Positions 34,236 through 43,119 of a stretch of 64,000 bases of DNA are shown here, piece after piece (within the stretch, counting starts at the first letter, position 1; every line of letters starts with the position of its first letter). Origin of the DNA: Variovorax sp. UMC13 (GTDB taxonomy: Bacteria; Pseudomonadota; Gammaproteobacteria; Burkholderiales; Burkholderiaceae_C); assembly GCF_014170375.1 (NCBI RefSeq), contig NZ_LZZW01000036.1, forward strand, positions 124,001 through 188,000, read 5' to 3'. Position numbers and translations under genes: made by a program. The notes under the pieces are model-generated. The model did not search any database. It was not told the origin of the DNA and saw only the letters and a list, made by a program, of their open reading frames with translations.

Positions 34236-34808
34236 TCAGAAGCGGTAGAGGTAGCGCAGGCGGACGAAGTTGGCGCCCGGATTCGGCTTCTTGATGCCGC
34301 CGTTGGATACATGCTGCAGCCGCAGCGACAGCTCGTGTTCGCCGCGCGCGCCGAAGCTGCGGCCCACGCCCAGCACCTCGGTGAACTGGAAGGCCGTGCT
34401 GAACGAACGCTCGGGCGTGCGGTAGACATGGTTCATCACCGTGCCGCCGAGGCCCCCTTCGACGAACCAGGGCGACGCGCCCTGGTCGAAGCGGTAGCGC
34501 CAGGTGGCGATCACGCCCAGCTGGGCATAACTGCGGCGACCGTCGCCCAATACGTGGGGCGCGCGCCACTGGCTGGCGAACACATCCCAGGCGAAGGAGC
34601 GGCCGTTGACCACCCCGGCACCGCTCGGCGACCAGGGCAGCACCGCGCCCAGCGCCCACGCATCGGTGTCGGCCCCTCCATGCAGCGCGTGCCCGCCTTC
34701 GACGTAGAAAGCCGGCGCCTCGTCGCCATACGCCAGCGCCTGGGTGGCGCAGAAAAGCAGCGCGCCGAAGGCCAGCGCCGCGCGCGACCCGATGAACTTG
34801 TTTTTCAT
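34236..34808 (-). CDS. pagL: Lipid A 3-O-deacylase, PagL-like
   Basis: A 190-residue outer-membrane beta-barrel. The signal peptide ends near TQALA-YGDE, and the alternating strands finish with the terminal aromatic (RLRYLYRF). The PagL catalytic motif is visible as LRLQHVSNGGIKKPNPGANF, with the catalytic His-Ser pair. It would remove the 3-position acyl chain of lipid A in the outer membrane. It converges on the UdgX gene, 10 bp apart. The symbol is by family. Confidence 0.85.
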   Translation of the reverse strand: MKNKFIGSRAALAFGALLFCATQALAYGDEAPAFYVEGGHALHGGADTDAWALGAVLPWSPSGAGVVNGRSFAWDVFASQWRAPHVLGDGRRSYAQLGVIATWRYRFDQGASPWFVEGGLGGTVMNHVYRTPERSFSTAFQFTEVLGVGRSFGARGEHELSLRLQHVSNGGIKKPNPGANFVRLRYLYRF

Positions 34809-34915
34809 GGTTGTTGTTCGAGGGTGAGGAGTTCGCGCCACTGTCGCGCAACCGGAAAAACCACGCCGCCGGTCATTTGTCTCGGTCGGCGGTAGGACGC
34901 ATTCTTTTTCAATTG

Positions 34916-34926
34916 CTGCACCGCAG
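34916..34926 (+). promoter_or_regulatory. Possible PhaR operator upstream of phasin
   Basis: CTGC-ACC-GCAG matches the CTGC-N3/4-GCAG target reported for PhaR repressors of polyhydroxyalkanoate granule genes. It is 55 bp upstream of the phasin-like start and within an otherwise AT-rich promoter region. A single half-kilobase match of this length could occur by chance. Confidence 0.5.
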
Positions 34927-34980
34927 CATAAAGAGCGCCGCAGGCCTATAGTGCTTCCTTTGCCACGTCGAAACGCCTGC

Positions 34981-35475
34981 ATGTCCCCCACTTTCTCCTC
35001 GCGGTTCTTCAATCCGCTGCTGCTGTGGGCCGACGTCGCCCTCACGACCCAGGAGATGCTGCTGAGCGCCGTCGCTGTGGTCCAGCTGCGCACCGAACGC
35101 ATGGCCCTGGCCGGGCTGGCGCCCAGCGCCGCAGACCAGGTCGAGTTCCAGCTGATGGGCCAGGAGAAGCTGGCCGCGGTCAGCGAATCGGGCGCCGCGA
35201 TCGCCAATCAGTTGAACACCACCGGCCAGGCGCTCACGCAGCGCACGGTGCGCGACTGGCTGGGCGCCACCACGGCCTGGTTGGGCCTGGCCACCAGCCT
35301 GACGCCGGCCCAGGCCGCGGCGCACAGCCATGCGCTGTTGAGCGCCGGCCAGCGCACCCTCGCCAACGCGACGCAGATCGGCAGCGTCGGTGCGCGCGTG
35401 GTGCAGCGCGGCCTCAAGCCGATCCATGCGCGGGCCACGGCCAACGCGCGCCGGCTGGCGCACGCCGAGGCCTGA
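34981..35475 (+). CDS. Phasin-like polyhydroxyalkanoate granule protein
   Basis: A 164-residue, Ala/Leu/Gln-rich, largely helical protein without a signal peptide. The opening FFNPLLLWADVALTTQEMLLSAVAVVQLRTERM is amphipathic, and coiled-coil stretches follow. This fits the phasin family that coats polyhydroxyalkanoate granules. The possible PhaR site upstream agrees. It converges on a metallophosphoesterase with no gap. Confidence 0.72.
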   Translation: MSPTFSSRFFNPLLLWADVALTTQEMLLSAVAVVQLRTERMALAGLAPSAADQVEFQLMGQEKLAAVSESGAAIANQLNTTGQALTQRTVRDWLGATTAWLGLATSLTPAQAAAHSHALLSAGQRTLANATQIGSVGARVVQRGLKPIHARATANARRLAHAEA

Positions 35476-36660
35476 TCAGGCCGCGACCAACCGCAGCAGC
35501 GTGATTTCCGAGGGCGCGCCGAAGCGCTTGGGCGGGCCCCAGTAGCCGGTGCCCCGGCTGGTGTAGACCCACATGTCGCGCAGCCGGTGCAGGCCGGCCG
35601 TGAAGGGCTGCTGCAGCGGCACGAACAGGTTCCAGGGGAAGAACTGGCCGCCGTGCGTGTGGCCCGAGAGCTGCAGCTGGAAGCCCGCATCCGCCGCGGC
35701 CGGCGCGCTGCGCGGCTGGTGCGCGAGCAGCACGCGCGTGGTGGCCGAGGCGGGCGCGCCCGCCAATGCCGCCTGCGGGTCGCTGGCCTGCGTGGCATCG
35801 AAATGCCCGGCGGTGAAGTCGGTCACGCCGGCCAGCACCAGGGTGGCGTCGCCGCTCTCCTCGTCGGTCTGCGCACCCGCGGCGCCACGCGCATCGAGCA
35901 GCACATGCTCGTTGAGCAGCACGCGCAGCCCGAGCCGGCGCAGCTCGACGATCCAGGCCGGGGCGCCTGCGTAGTACTCGTGGTTGCCGGTCACCACGAA
36001 GGTGCCGTGCCGCGCGCGCAGGTCGGCCAGCGGCGCGATGTGCTCGCGCAGCTCGGCCACGCTGCCGTCGACCAGGTCGCCTGTGATGGCGATCGCATCG
36101 GCCTCGAGCCGGTTGACCGCATCGACGATGCGCTGGATGTAGCCGCGCTTGATGGTCGGCCCGACGTGGATGTCGCTGAGCTGCACGATCGAGAAGCCGA
36201 CCAATGCGGCCGGCAGGTCGCGGATCGGCACGTCCACGCGTTGCACCGGTGCGGTGCGGCGGGCGTTGAAGAAGCCGACCGCCGTCACCGCCGTGGCCAG
36301 CAGCGGCACCGCGGCCGCGCTCCAGCGGCGGGCCGATGCGCCGTCGAAGCTCAGGACGCCCACCCCCTGCGCGGCCCAGCCGAGCAGCAGGCCCGCATCG
36401 CGCACCAGCGTGAGCACCAGCAGCGAGGAGAACCAGCCCATGCACAGCAGGCCGAGCCAGCGCCAGGCGTCGTGCAGCGGCGGCCGCTGCCGCGAACCCA
36501 GGCCCACGAAAGGCAGCGGAATGCTGGCGGCCGAGACGACCAGGGCGAGCAGCAGTGCCAGGGCGCCGATGGGGCTCAGGGCCCACAGCGCGGGCAGCAG
36601 GCGCAGGCCGATGTAGGCATGCAGCAGCGCGGTGAGGAGGGACAGGGGGCGAAGCGGCAT
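35476..36660 (-). CDS. Membrane-anchored metallophosphoesterase
   Basis: A 394-residue protein with three to four N-terminal membrane helices (within residues 1-130) and then a calcineurin-like domain. Metal-binding motifs are QLSDIHVGPT, ITGDLVDGS, TGNHEYYAG and LSGHTHGGQFFP. The domain faces either side of the inner membrane; related proteins hydrolyse nucleotides or lipid-linked phosphates. ATG 36658-36660 was chosen over one 20 codons upstream. Substrate unknown. Confidence 0.87.
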   Translation of the reverse strand: MPLRPLSLLTALLHAYIGLRLLPALWALSPIGALALLLALVVSAASIPLPFVGLGSRQRPPLHDAWRWLGLLCMGWFSSLLVLTLVRDAGLLLGWAAQGVGVLSFDGASARRWSAAAVPLLATAVTAVGFFNARRTAPVQRVDVPIRDLPAALVGFSIVQLSDIHVGPTIKRGYIQRIVDAVNRLEADAIAITGDLVDGSVAELREHIAPLADLRARHGTFVVTGNHEYYAGAPAWIVELRRLGLRVLLNEHVLLDARGAAGAQTDEESGDATLVLAGVTDFTAGHFDATQASDPQAALAGAPASATTRVLLAHQPRSAPAAADAGFQLQLSGHTHGGQFFPWNLFVPLQQPFTAGLHRLRDMWVYTSRGTGYWGPPKRFGAPSEITLLRLVAA

Positions 36661-36752
36661 GCGGATTCGGAAGAGACGGGCGACGCCCGGCAGCGCATCT
36701 GTGAGCCGCCCGGCGCGCATTCAAGGCCCCGGAGGCCCGGCACCAAACGAAA

Positions 36753-36771
36753 TCGGCGCCCGCGGCGCCGA
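36753..36771 (-). terminator. Hairpin downstream of the 36790-37296 gene
   Basis: TCGGCGCC (36753-36760) pairs perfectly with GGCGCCGA (36764-36771) around a CGC loop, with GGCCCC/GGGGCC outside it. It lies just past the stop at 36790 on the leftward strand. There is no U-tract, so intrinsic termination would be weak. Confidence 0.45.
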
Positions 36772-36789
36772 GGGGGCCTCAGGCCGCGT

Positions 36790-37296
36790 TCAGTGGCTGG
36801 ACGCGCTGACGCCCTGCGTCAGCATGGTGCGCCCGCTCAGCGGCGGCACGTCGATGTTGGACGGCCAGACGAAGCGCGCCGAGGTCGGCATGCCGTTGAA
36901 CACCGTGAGTTCCTGCGTGAGCGTGACGCCGCCGACCGTGGCCTCGACCGCGTAATCGCCCGGCTCCAGCCGCGCCAGCATCAGCGGGCCGGTGGCGGTG
37001 GCTTCCATCACGGGCTTGCCGGTGTACTTGTTGAGAACCAGCACCTGCACGTCGCCCGGTGCGGCGCCGCGGGCACCCTGCCCCAGCGCGAACTCCAGCG
37101 TGGCGGCCCAGCGCGGCGCCACCATCTTGAGGAAGCTGGCTTCGTCCTTGTTGGCGCCGCCGCACATGTATTCCACGCCATCGGCCATGCGGATGGGGGG
37201 ATTGGCCGAAGCGTGCGCTGACATCAGGCCGCAGAAAAGGAGGGCGGCGCCGGCCACGAGGGGCGCTGCGCGGCGCGAAGTACGGATGAAGTTCAT
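36790..37296 (-). CDS. Secreted hypothetical protein
   Basis: A 168-residue protein with a signal peptide (PLVAGAALLFCGLMSAHASA-NP). The mature part contains GDVQVLVLNKYTGKPVMEATATGPLMLARLEPGDYAVEATVGG. That pattern of a ligand-phrase followed by an Ig-like beta domain resembles carboxypeptidase-regulatory-like folds in periplasmic proteins. A lone cysteine pair is unlikely (one Cys, in YMCGG). Role unknown. Confidence 0.75.
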   Translation of the reverse strand: MNFIRTSRRAAPLVAGAALLFCGLMSAHASANPPIRMADGVEYMCGGANKDEASFLKMVAPRWAATLEFALGQGARGAAPGDVQVLVLNKYTGKPVMEATATGPLMLARLEPGDYAVEATVGGVTLTQELTVFNGMPTSARFVWPSNIDVPPLSGRTMLTQGVSASSH

Positions 37297-37395
37297 GCTG
37301 TGCCGTCGTTCCAGGGTTGCGTCAGGAATTCTTCCCTAGCAAGAGTCGGGCAAGGTACAGCGTTTACGCCTAGATTTTTCTTGATCTCGCGGCGT

Positions 37396-38385
37396 TCAGG
37401 GTGGCAAAGGCGGGCCGCCCGCCGGCCGGTAGCGGCTTGGGTTGCCGCCCGCGACCTTGCGCATCAGCCGCCGCAGCGCGGTCGCGTCTTCGTAGCCGAC
37501 CTGCGCGGCCACCTGCTCCAGCGTCATCCGGCTGGACTCGATCAGCATCCGGGCGCGGTTCGAGCGCACGCTCTGCAGCAGGGCCATGGTGCTCTTGCCG
37601 GTGGCCTGCCGCACATGCCGCGACAGGGTGCGGGTAGACATCGCGAATTCCTGCGCCAGCGCCTCCACGGTCGGCGGATGGGGCAGCGCCGCCTCGATGC
37701 GGCGCACCAGGCGCGCGACCAGCGCATGGCCGCTGGCCAGCATCGCCGGCACCACGAAGGCCCCCTGCGCCTGCCGCCCGTCGATCAGCAGGTTGCGGCC
37801 CACCGCATCGGCCATCGCCACGCCGAAGCGGCGCCGCAGCAGGTGCAGCATCAGGTCGGTCTGGGCGAAGGCGGCGCCGGCGGTGCTCAGCGGGCCGTCC
37901 TCGCAGACCATGCGGTCCGCATCCACCGTGCAGCCCGGTTCCAGGCTGCGAAGGGCCGGGGCCAGCCACCAGGAGGTGGTGACGGTGCGTCCGGCCAGCA
38001 GGCCCGCGGCCTGCAGCAGGAACACCGCCGAGCACGAGGCCGCGACCGCCCCGCCCCGGCCTGCATGCGCGGCCAGCGCGCGGGCCGCGCGCTGCATGTC
38101 GTCGTCGGCGAGCCGACTCTGCAGCGTCTGCAGGCTGGCCAGGTTCAGGCCCGGCACGATCCAGCACGAACCGTCGGCGCGCGGGCGCTTCGGCAGGGGC
38201 GTGGCCTCGACGTGCATGCCGCTGCTCAAGGGCACAGCGTTCCCGTCGACCGACACCACGCGCCAGCGCGGACGGGCCAGCTTCATGTGCGGCGCCAGCA
38301 TCGATGCGGCCTCGAGCAGGGCCAGGGTGGTGGCCACGCTGCTCGCATAGCTCCCTGGCAGCACCAGGATCGTGAAATCGTTCAT
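37396..38385 (-). CDS. GlxA-family AraC-type transcriptional regulator
   Basis: A 329-residue regulator. The N-terminal class I glutamine amidotransferase-like (DJ-1/PfpI) domain begins DFTILVLPGSYASSV and includes the nucleophile-elbow-like AASCSAVFLLQAAGLL. The C-terminal AraC helix-turn-helix pair is MSTRTLSRHVRQATGKS and MTLEQVAAQVGYEDATALRRLMRK. It is divergent from the tautomerase-hydrolase pair (94-bp gap), its likely target. A start 12 codons upstream (38421) is possible. Confidence 0.87.
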   Translation of the reverse strand: MNDFTILVLPGSYASSVATTLALLEAASMLAPHMKLARPRWRVVSVDGNAVPLSSGMHVEATPLPKRPRADGSCWIVPGLNLASLQTLQSRLADDDMQRAARALAAHAGRGGAVAASCSAVFLLQAAGLLAGRTVTTSWWLAPALRSLEPGCTVDADRMVCEDGPLSTAGAAFAQTDLMLHLLRRRFGVAMADAVGRNLLIDGRQAQGAFVVPAMLASGHALVARLVRRIEAALPHPPTVEALAQEFAMSTRTLSRHVRQATGKSTMALLQSVRSNRARMLIESSRMTLEQVAAQVGYEDATALRRLMRKVAGGNPSRYRPAGGPPLPP

Positions 38386-38478
38386 TGGCTGAAAGCGCAT
38401 CAAAGATGTCGAAGTGGACACTCGAAGTCTAGGGCCGCCGGCGCTTCAATGGGCACTCGACTTTCCACGAAAAAGGCC

Positions 38479-38943
38479 ATGCCCAACATCCTTGTCAAGA
38501 TTCCCCGCGGCGCCTTCCCCGGCGAGGCGCGCGCGCAGCTCGCGCAGAACATCCAGGAAGCCGCTGCCAGAGCGGAACAGATGCCCGACGACCCGCGCCA
38601 CCGTGCGCTGTACTGGGTGCTGATCGAGGAGATCGACGCAGGCCTGTGGACCTGCGGTGGCCACGACGTCGGCGCGAAGGTGCTGACCTTCTTCGCGCTG
38701 GCGCTGGTACCCGCGGGCGTGCTCGATACCCGATCGAGGGCACTCTACGTGGGCTCGATGCATGAAGCCTTCGCGAAGGCGATGCCGGCCGAGGACACAC
38801 GACGGCTCCACAGTTCGGTGATCGTGCAGGAGGTGCCCGAAGGCTGCTGGGGCGGCAACGGCGTGCTGTGGACCCTGCCCGCGCTGGCGCAGGCGGCCGG
38901 CTATGCGCACCTTCAGCACCTGGTGGCGGAGGCCGCGGCATGA
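38479..38943 (+). CDS. Tautomerase-superfamily protein
   Basis: A 154-residue protein starting MPNILVKIPRGAFPGEARAQL. Removal of Met would expose the N-terminal proline used as catalytic base by 4-oxalocrotonate tautomerases. The length fits a two-module member of the family. It overlaps the following hydrolase gene by 4 bp (ATGA) and is probably regulated by the divergent GlxA-type protein. Substrate unknown. Confidence 0.75.
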   Translation: MPNILVKIPRGAFPGEARAQLAQNIQEAAARAEQMPDDPRHRALYWVLIEEIDAGLWTCGGHDVGAKVLTFFALALVPAGVLDTRSRALYVGSMHEAFAKAMPAEDTRRLHSSVIVQEVPEGCWGGNGVLWTLPALAQAAGYAHLQHLVAEAAA

Positions 38944-39758
38944 ACGCGCGCGACGTGAACCAGCACGACACGCTCGACGACTTCGCGCGTCGCGAGATCA
39001 CGCTCGACGGTGCGACGAAGACGGTGTGGGTGTCGGGCAGCGGGCCGGCGGTGATCGTGATGACCGAGATGCCCGGCATCAGCCCGCATGTCGCGCGCTT
39101 TGCCCGCTGGGTGCGCGCGGCGGGCTTCACGGTCTACATGCCCTCGCTGTTCGGCCGCGACGGCGCGATCCCCAGCGCCGAGGAAGGCGCGGCGATCTTC
39201 CGCCATGCCTGCGTGAGCGCCGAGTTCCGCGCCTTTGCGTCGAATGCCTCGAGCCCGGTCACGCAATGGCTGCGGGCGTTGGCACGGCAGGCGCATGGCG
39301 AATGCGGCGGCCCCGGCGTGGGCGCGATCGGCATGTGCTTCACCGGCAACTTCGCGCTGTCGATGATGCTCGAGCCGGCGGTGCTGGCGCCGGTGGTGTG
39401 CCAGCCTTCGCTGCCGCTCGACGACCCGGCGGGCCTCGAGATGGCACCCGACGCACTGGCCACCGTGCGCCGCCGCCTCGAAGCCGAAGACCTCACGGTG
39501 ATGGCCTACCGCTTCGACGGCGACAGCTTCTGCCGGGCCCAGCGCTTCGCCGCCTACACGGCCGCGCTGGGGCCGCGCTTCGTGGCCCGCATCCTGCCGG
39601 ACGCGGCGGCCCACCCGAACCCGCCGCCCTTCTTCGCGCAGCACGTGCGCAGCCCGCACAGCGTGGTGACGGCGCACCTCATCGACGAAGAGGGCCAGCC
39701 CACGCTGGCGGCGCGTGACGAGATCCTGGCCTTCCTGGCGATGCGACTGCAGGGCTGA
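38940..39758 (+). CDS. Dienelactone hydrolase-family protein
   Basis: A 272-residue alpha/beta hydrolase. The nucleophile is a cysteine in GAIGMCFTGNFAL (about residue 133), the residue used by dienelactone hydrolases. The acidic and histidine residues are probably in ILPDAAAHPN and the N-terminal Glu in TEMPGISPHV. Together with the tautomerase upstream, this suggests a small ring-cleavage or lactone-processing pathway. The ATG overlaps the tautomerase stop. Confidence 0.85.
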   Translation: MNARDVNQHDTLDDFARREITLDGATKTVWVSGSGPAVIVMTEMPGISPHVARFARWVRAAGFTVYMPSLFGRDGAIPSAEEGAAIFRHACVSAEFRAFASNASSPVTQWLRALARQAHGECGGPGVGAIGMCFTGNFALSMMLEPAVLAPVVCQPSLPLDDPAGLEMAPDALATVRRRLEAEDLTVMAYRFDGDSFCRAQRFAAYTAALGPRFVARILPDAAAHPNPPPFFAQHVRSPHSVVTAHLIDEEGQPTLAARDEILAFLAMRLQG

Positions 39759-39797
39759 CAGCCGGCTTCGCCAGCCCTTCGCGCAGGGCTTGCCATG

Positions 39798-39889
39798 ATT
39801 CGCAATCTACGCACAATCGCGGGGTGCCCACGATACTCATCAGCGAAGACTTGCGAATGAAATTCAGAAGTTCTGCGAATGTTGCGAAT
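39798..39889. promoter_or_regulatory. TTGCGAAT operator array upstream of the XRE regulator
   Basis: The octamer TTGCGAAT occurs at 39851-39858 and 39882-39889. CTGCGAAT is at 39873-39880, and an inverted copy (ATTCGCAA) lies at 39798-39805. The last two are 9 bp apart, close to one helical turn. The array ends 23 bp before the ATG of the regulator at 39913, which suggests autoregulation. Confidence 0.65.
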
Positions 39890-39912
39890 TCATCCGCCGT
39901 CAAAGGCAGCCG

Positions 39913-41346
39913 ATGAAGAAGACCTTTATGGGCGTGCGCCTGCGCAAGCTGCGCGCGGAACGCGGCATTTCGCAGATCGCGATGGCGCAACTGCTGGGCC
40001 TCTCGCCCAGCTATTTGAACCAGCTCGAGCAGAACCAGCGGCCGCTCACCGTGGGCGTGCTGCTCAAGGTCAGCCGCGCCCTGGGTGTGGACGTGCAGCA
40101 GTTCTCCGAAGACGAGGAAACGCGGCTGGTGGCGGGCATGCAGGAGGCGCTGGCCGACAACCCCGGCGGTGAAGCCGTGGCCCTGCCCGAGCTGCGCGAG
40201 ATCGCTGCCCAGATGCCCGCGGTGGGCCGCGCGCTGCTGGCGCTGCACCGGCGCAACCTCGATGCCGTGCAGCGGCTGGAGGAGATCGCGCTGCGGCTGG
40301 GCGACGACCGCGCCGAACTGTCACCGATGCGGCCCATGGCCTTCGAGCGCGTGCGTGATTTCTTCTTCACCCACCAGAACCACTTCGACGCGGTGGACCG
40401 CGCAGCCGAGGCCCTGGCCACCGAGGCCCATGCACAGGGCGGGCCGCTGACCGACTGGCTGGTGCAGCGCCTGGCCCAGCGCCATGGCGTGCGCGCCGTG
40501 CCTTCGCCCGACGACATGGACGCCAGGCAGCGCAGCTACGACCCGGGCAGCAAGGTGCTGCGCCTGTCGCTCACGCTCGAGAAGGGCCAGCTCGGCTTCC
40601 AGCTGGGCACGCAGCTGGCGCTGCTCGAGCATTCGGCGCTGCTCGATGCGCTGGTCGACACGCCCGAGCTGCAGCAGGACCCCCAGGCGCGCACGCTGGC
40701 GCGCATCGGCCTGGCCAACTACTTCGCGGGCGCGCTGCTGCTGCCCTACGCGCCCTTCCTCAAGGCCGCGGAGGCCTTGCGCTACGACATCGACCGGCTG
40801 TCGCGCCGCTTCGGCGTGGGCTTCGAGACCATCTGCCACCGCCTGAGCACGCTGCAGCGGCCGGGCGCGCCGGGCGTGCCCTTCTTCTTCATCCGCGTCG
40901 ACCGCGCGGGCAACATCTCGAAGCGGCAGTCGGCCACGCACTTCCACTTCTCCAAGACCGGCGGCACCTGCCCGCTGTGGAACGTCTACGAGGCCTTCTC
41001 GCAGCCCGGCAAGATCCTGCCCCAGCTCGCGCGCATGCCCGACGGCCGCTCCTACCTGTGGATCGCGCGCACCGTGTCCGCGGGCCAGGGCGGCTACGGC
41101 GCGCCCAGCAAGACCTTCTCGGTCGCGCTGGGCTGCGACATCCGCCATGCGCCGCGGCTGGTCTATTCACGCGGCATGGACCTCGACGACCCCGAGATCG
41201 CCACGCCCATCGGCATGGGCTGCAAGGTCTGCGAGCGCGTGCGCTGCCCGCAGCGCGCCTTCCCCTTCGTGGGCCGGCCGCTGGATGTCAGCGAGAACGA
41301 GAGCCGCTTCGCGCCCTATCCGGCGGAGGGCATGGACGCGGCCTGA
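39913..41346 (+). CDS. XRE-family short-chain fatty acyl-type transcriptional regulator
   Basis: A 477-residue regulator of the RamB/ScfR type. The N-terminal helix-turn-helix is GISQIAMAQLLGLSPSYLNQLEQNQRPL. A long central domain (IrrE/DUF955-like, residues 150-330) follows. The C-terminal part has a conserved cysteine cluster (GMGCKVCERVRCPQRAFPF). Relatives control propionate/acetate metabolism genes such as prpBC, but no such genes are in this window. TTGCGAAT repeats precede it. Confidence 0.87.
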   Translation: MKKTFMGVRLRKLRAERGISQIAMAQLLGLSPSYLNQLEQNQRPLTVGVLLKVSRALGVDVQQFSEDEETRLVAGMQEALADNPGGEAVALPELREIAAQMPAVGRALLALHRRNLDAVQRLEEIALRLGDDRAELSPMRPMAFERVRDFFFTHQNHFDAVDRAAEALATEAHAQGGPLTDWLVQRLAQRHGVRAVPSPDDMDARQRSYDPGSKVLRLSLTLEKGQLGFQLGTQLALLEHSALLDALVDTPELQQDPQARTLARIGLANYFAGALLLPYAPFLKAAEALRYDIDRLSRRFGVGFETICHRLSTLQRPGAPGVPFFFIRVDRAGNISKRQSATHFHFSKTGGTCPLWNVYEAFSQPGKILPQLARMPDGRSYLWIARTVSAGQGGYGAPSKTFSVALGCDIRHAPRLVYSRGMDLDDPEIATPIGMGCKVCERVRCPQRAFPFVGRPLDVSENESRFAPYPAEGMDAA

Positions 41347-41367
41347 GGCGCACGCGCAGCGCCTTCG

Positions 41368-41625
41368 TCAGTCCTGGGCCTCGCGCGTCTGTGCCGCATC
41401 GGTGCCTTCGCCGCTGCCGGGTTCGCCGTCACCCGGGAAGCCCTTGGCCTTGTGCTGCTCGCGGCCCATGCGGCTGCCCTCCAGCGGGTCGTCCTGGCCG
41501 ATCGCGCGGTTCTGCGCGATGTTGCGACCCGAGGCCGCGCCGCGGTCGCCCAGGCGTGCTTCGTGCAGCTCGCCGGTGGCGGCCGATGCGGCCTCGTTGG
41601 CCGGGGGAGTGGTGTTTGAAGTCAT
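41368..41625 (-). CDS. Small hydrophilic protein, hypothetical
   Basis: An 85-residue very polar protein (MTSNTTPPANEAASAATGEL...GEGTDAAQTREAQD) with no predicted helix in the membrane or signal peptide. A strong AAGGAGA site precedes the ATG (41623-41625). Its composition resembles stress-associated disordered proteins. It lies between the regulator and a DUF2970 gene. Confidence 0.65.
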   Translation of the reverse strand: MTSNTTPPANEAASAATGELHEARLGDRGAASGRNIAQNRAIGQDDPLEGSRMGREQHKAKGFPGDGEPGSGEGTDAAQTREAQD

Positions 41626-41747
41626 GGGTCTTCTCCTTGGCAGCGGATGCTGCGGATGAACGCCCCCATTGAGCGGATGGCTGAGCCGCGCGCGGGCCGG
41701 CCGAGGTTGCAGGCGCACGTAGGCGCAGGCGCAGACCGCGCGGCGTT

Positions 41748-41936
41748 TCAACCGCCAGCCGCAAAGCGCGCGAGTGCGATCAGCCCGAGCACGAGCAGCA
41801 GCACCAGGGTCAGCGCGATGGCGATCATCGGCACGGCGCCGGCCCGGTCGACGCGCGCGTCGGCGGCCGCGCGCCGCCCGCCCAGGCCGATCAGGCCCCA
41901 GAGCACTGCGCGGAGATAGCGAAGGAAGTTGGACAT
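41748..41936 (-). CDS. DUF2970-family small membrane protein
   Basis: A 62-residue protein, MSNFLRYLRAVLWGLIGLGGRR then a polar segment then one strongly hydrophobic helix (MIAIALTLVLLLVLGLIAL). The opening is diagnostic of the DUF2970 family, found widely in betaproteobacteria. Function unknown. Confidence 0.8.
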   Translation of the reverse strand: MSNFLRYLRAVLWGLIGLGGRRAAADARVDRAGAVPMIAIALTLVLLLVLGLIALARFAAGG

Positions 41937-42031
41937 GGGGCCTCGTCGAAACGCATGAGCACGATGTTTGAACTGTGCGCCTCGGGAGCGGGCGAAAACA
42001 GCATCAGTTCGCGCCGGAACGGGCGTAGCAG

Positions 42032-42999
42032 TCAGGCAGCGCGTGGGTTGCGGCGGGTGCGCGCGACGGGTTCCGGCGCCTGCACCGCGCTGCCCAGCCT
42101 GGCCACCGAGACCACGAAGTCCAGGAAGGCGCGCGTCTTGGCCGGCACGTGGCTGCGCGACGGGTACAGCGCGTAGAGCGGAAAGCGCTCGTCGGCCCAG
42201 TCCGGCAGCACATTGACCAGCCGGCCCTCGGCCAGCAGTGTCTCCGCCCCGAGTTCCATCACCTGCGCGATGCCGTAGCCGGCCAGGCAGGCGCCGTGCA
42301 TCGTGCCCACGTCGTTGACCAGCAGCGCGCCGTCGATGGGCAGCTCGAGCCGCTTGCGCCCGCGATGGAACTCCCAGGGAAAGCGCTTGCCGGTCTCGGG
42401 GTCGAGGAATTGGATGCAGGTGTGCTGCGGGCTGTCGAGATCGGCCGGCGCCGCAGGCCGGCCCTGGCGCTTGATGTAGGCCGGCGAGGCCACGGTCAGG
42501 ATGCGCGTGTCGAGCAGCTTGCGCGCCGCCAGGCTGGAGTTGCGCGGTTCGCCGAAACGGATCGCGAGATCGAAGCCCTCGGCGATCATGTCGCCCATCG
42601 CCTCGCGCGTGATCAGCTCCAGCCGTAGCTCGGGGTGCTGGCGCATGAAGCTGCCCAGCCGCGGACCAGGATCAGGCGCGAGAAGAAGGGATGCACGTTG
42701 ACCCGCAGCCGGCCGCGCACCGCGGCCTGCCCTTGCGCCGCTTCGCTGGCCGCATCCTCCAGGCCGGCCAGCAGCGGCGCGATCTGTTCGTGGAAGCGCC
42801 GCCCTTCGTCGGTCAGCGCCACTGAACGCGTGGTGCGGTCGAACAAGCGAACGCCCAGGCGCCCTTCGAGTCGCACGATGGCGCGGCTCACGCCGGAGGG
42901 TGTCATGTCCAGCGCATCGGCGGCCCTCACAAAGCTGCCGTTGCGCACCACCGCGGCCAGCACGCCCATGCCGTTGAGCGTGCGTTCGTCAAAGGCCAT
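42032..42999 (-). pseudogene. LysR-type regulator, frameshifted
   Basis: The gene encodes a complete LysR protein except for one missing base. The upstream part (start 42999) gives the winged helix (NGMGVLAAVVRNGSFVRAADALDMTPSGVSRAIVRLEGRLGVRLF) to HPFFSRLILV. There the frame breaks at about 42663-42667. The effector-binding domain continues in another frame as RLGSFMRQHPEL to the stop at 42032. Restoring a C in the CC run (GTCCGCGG to GTCCCGCGG) rejoins the two. It is divergent from the NmrA-like gene. A sequencing error is equally possible. Confidence 0.8.
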
Positions 43000-43119
43000 G
43001 ATCAGCCTCTTGCATTGATGACATGAGGTCAATTTTAAAGTGACATTCATGCCATCGACAGCCTGCATGCCGGCGCCCAGAATTCCGCTCATTCGTCATT
43101 CAAAGAGAAGGAATTCGAG

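Noticed and set aside
31343..34429. Long leftward frame opposite the radical SAM and UdgX genes
   Set aside because: Antisense shadow: Arg/Ala/Gly/His-rich without domains. The rightward proteins carry full motif sets.
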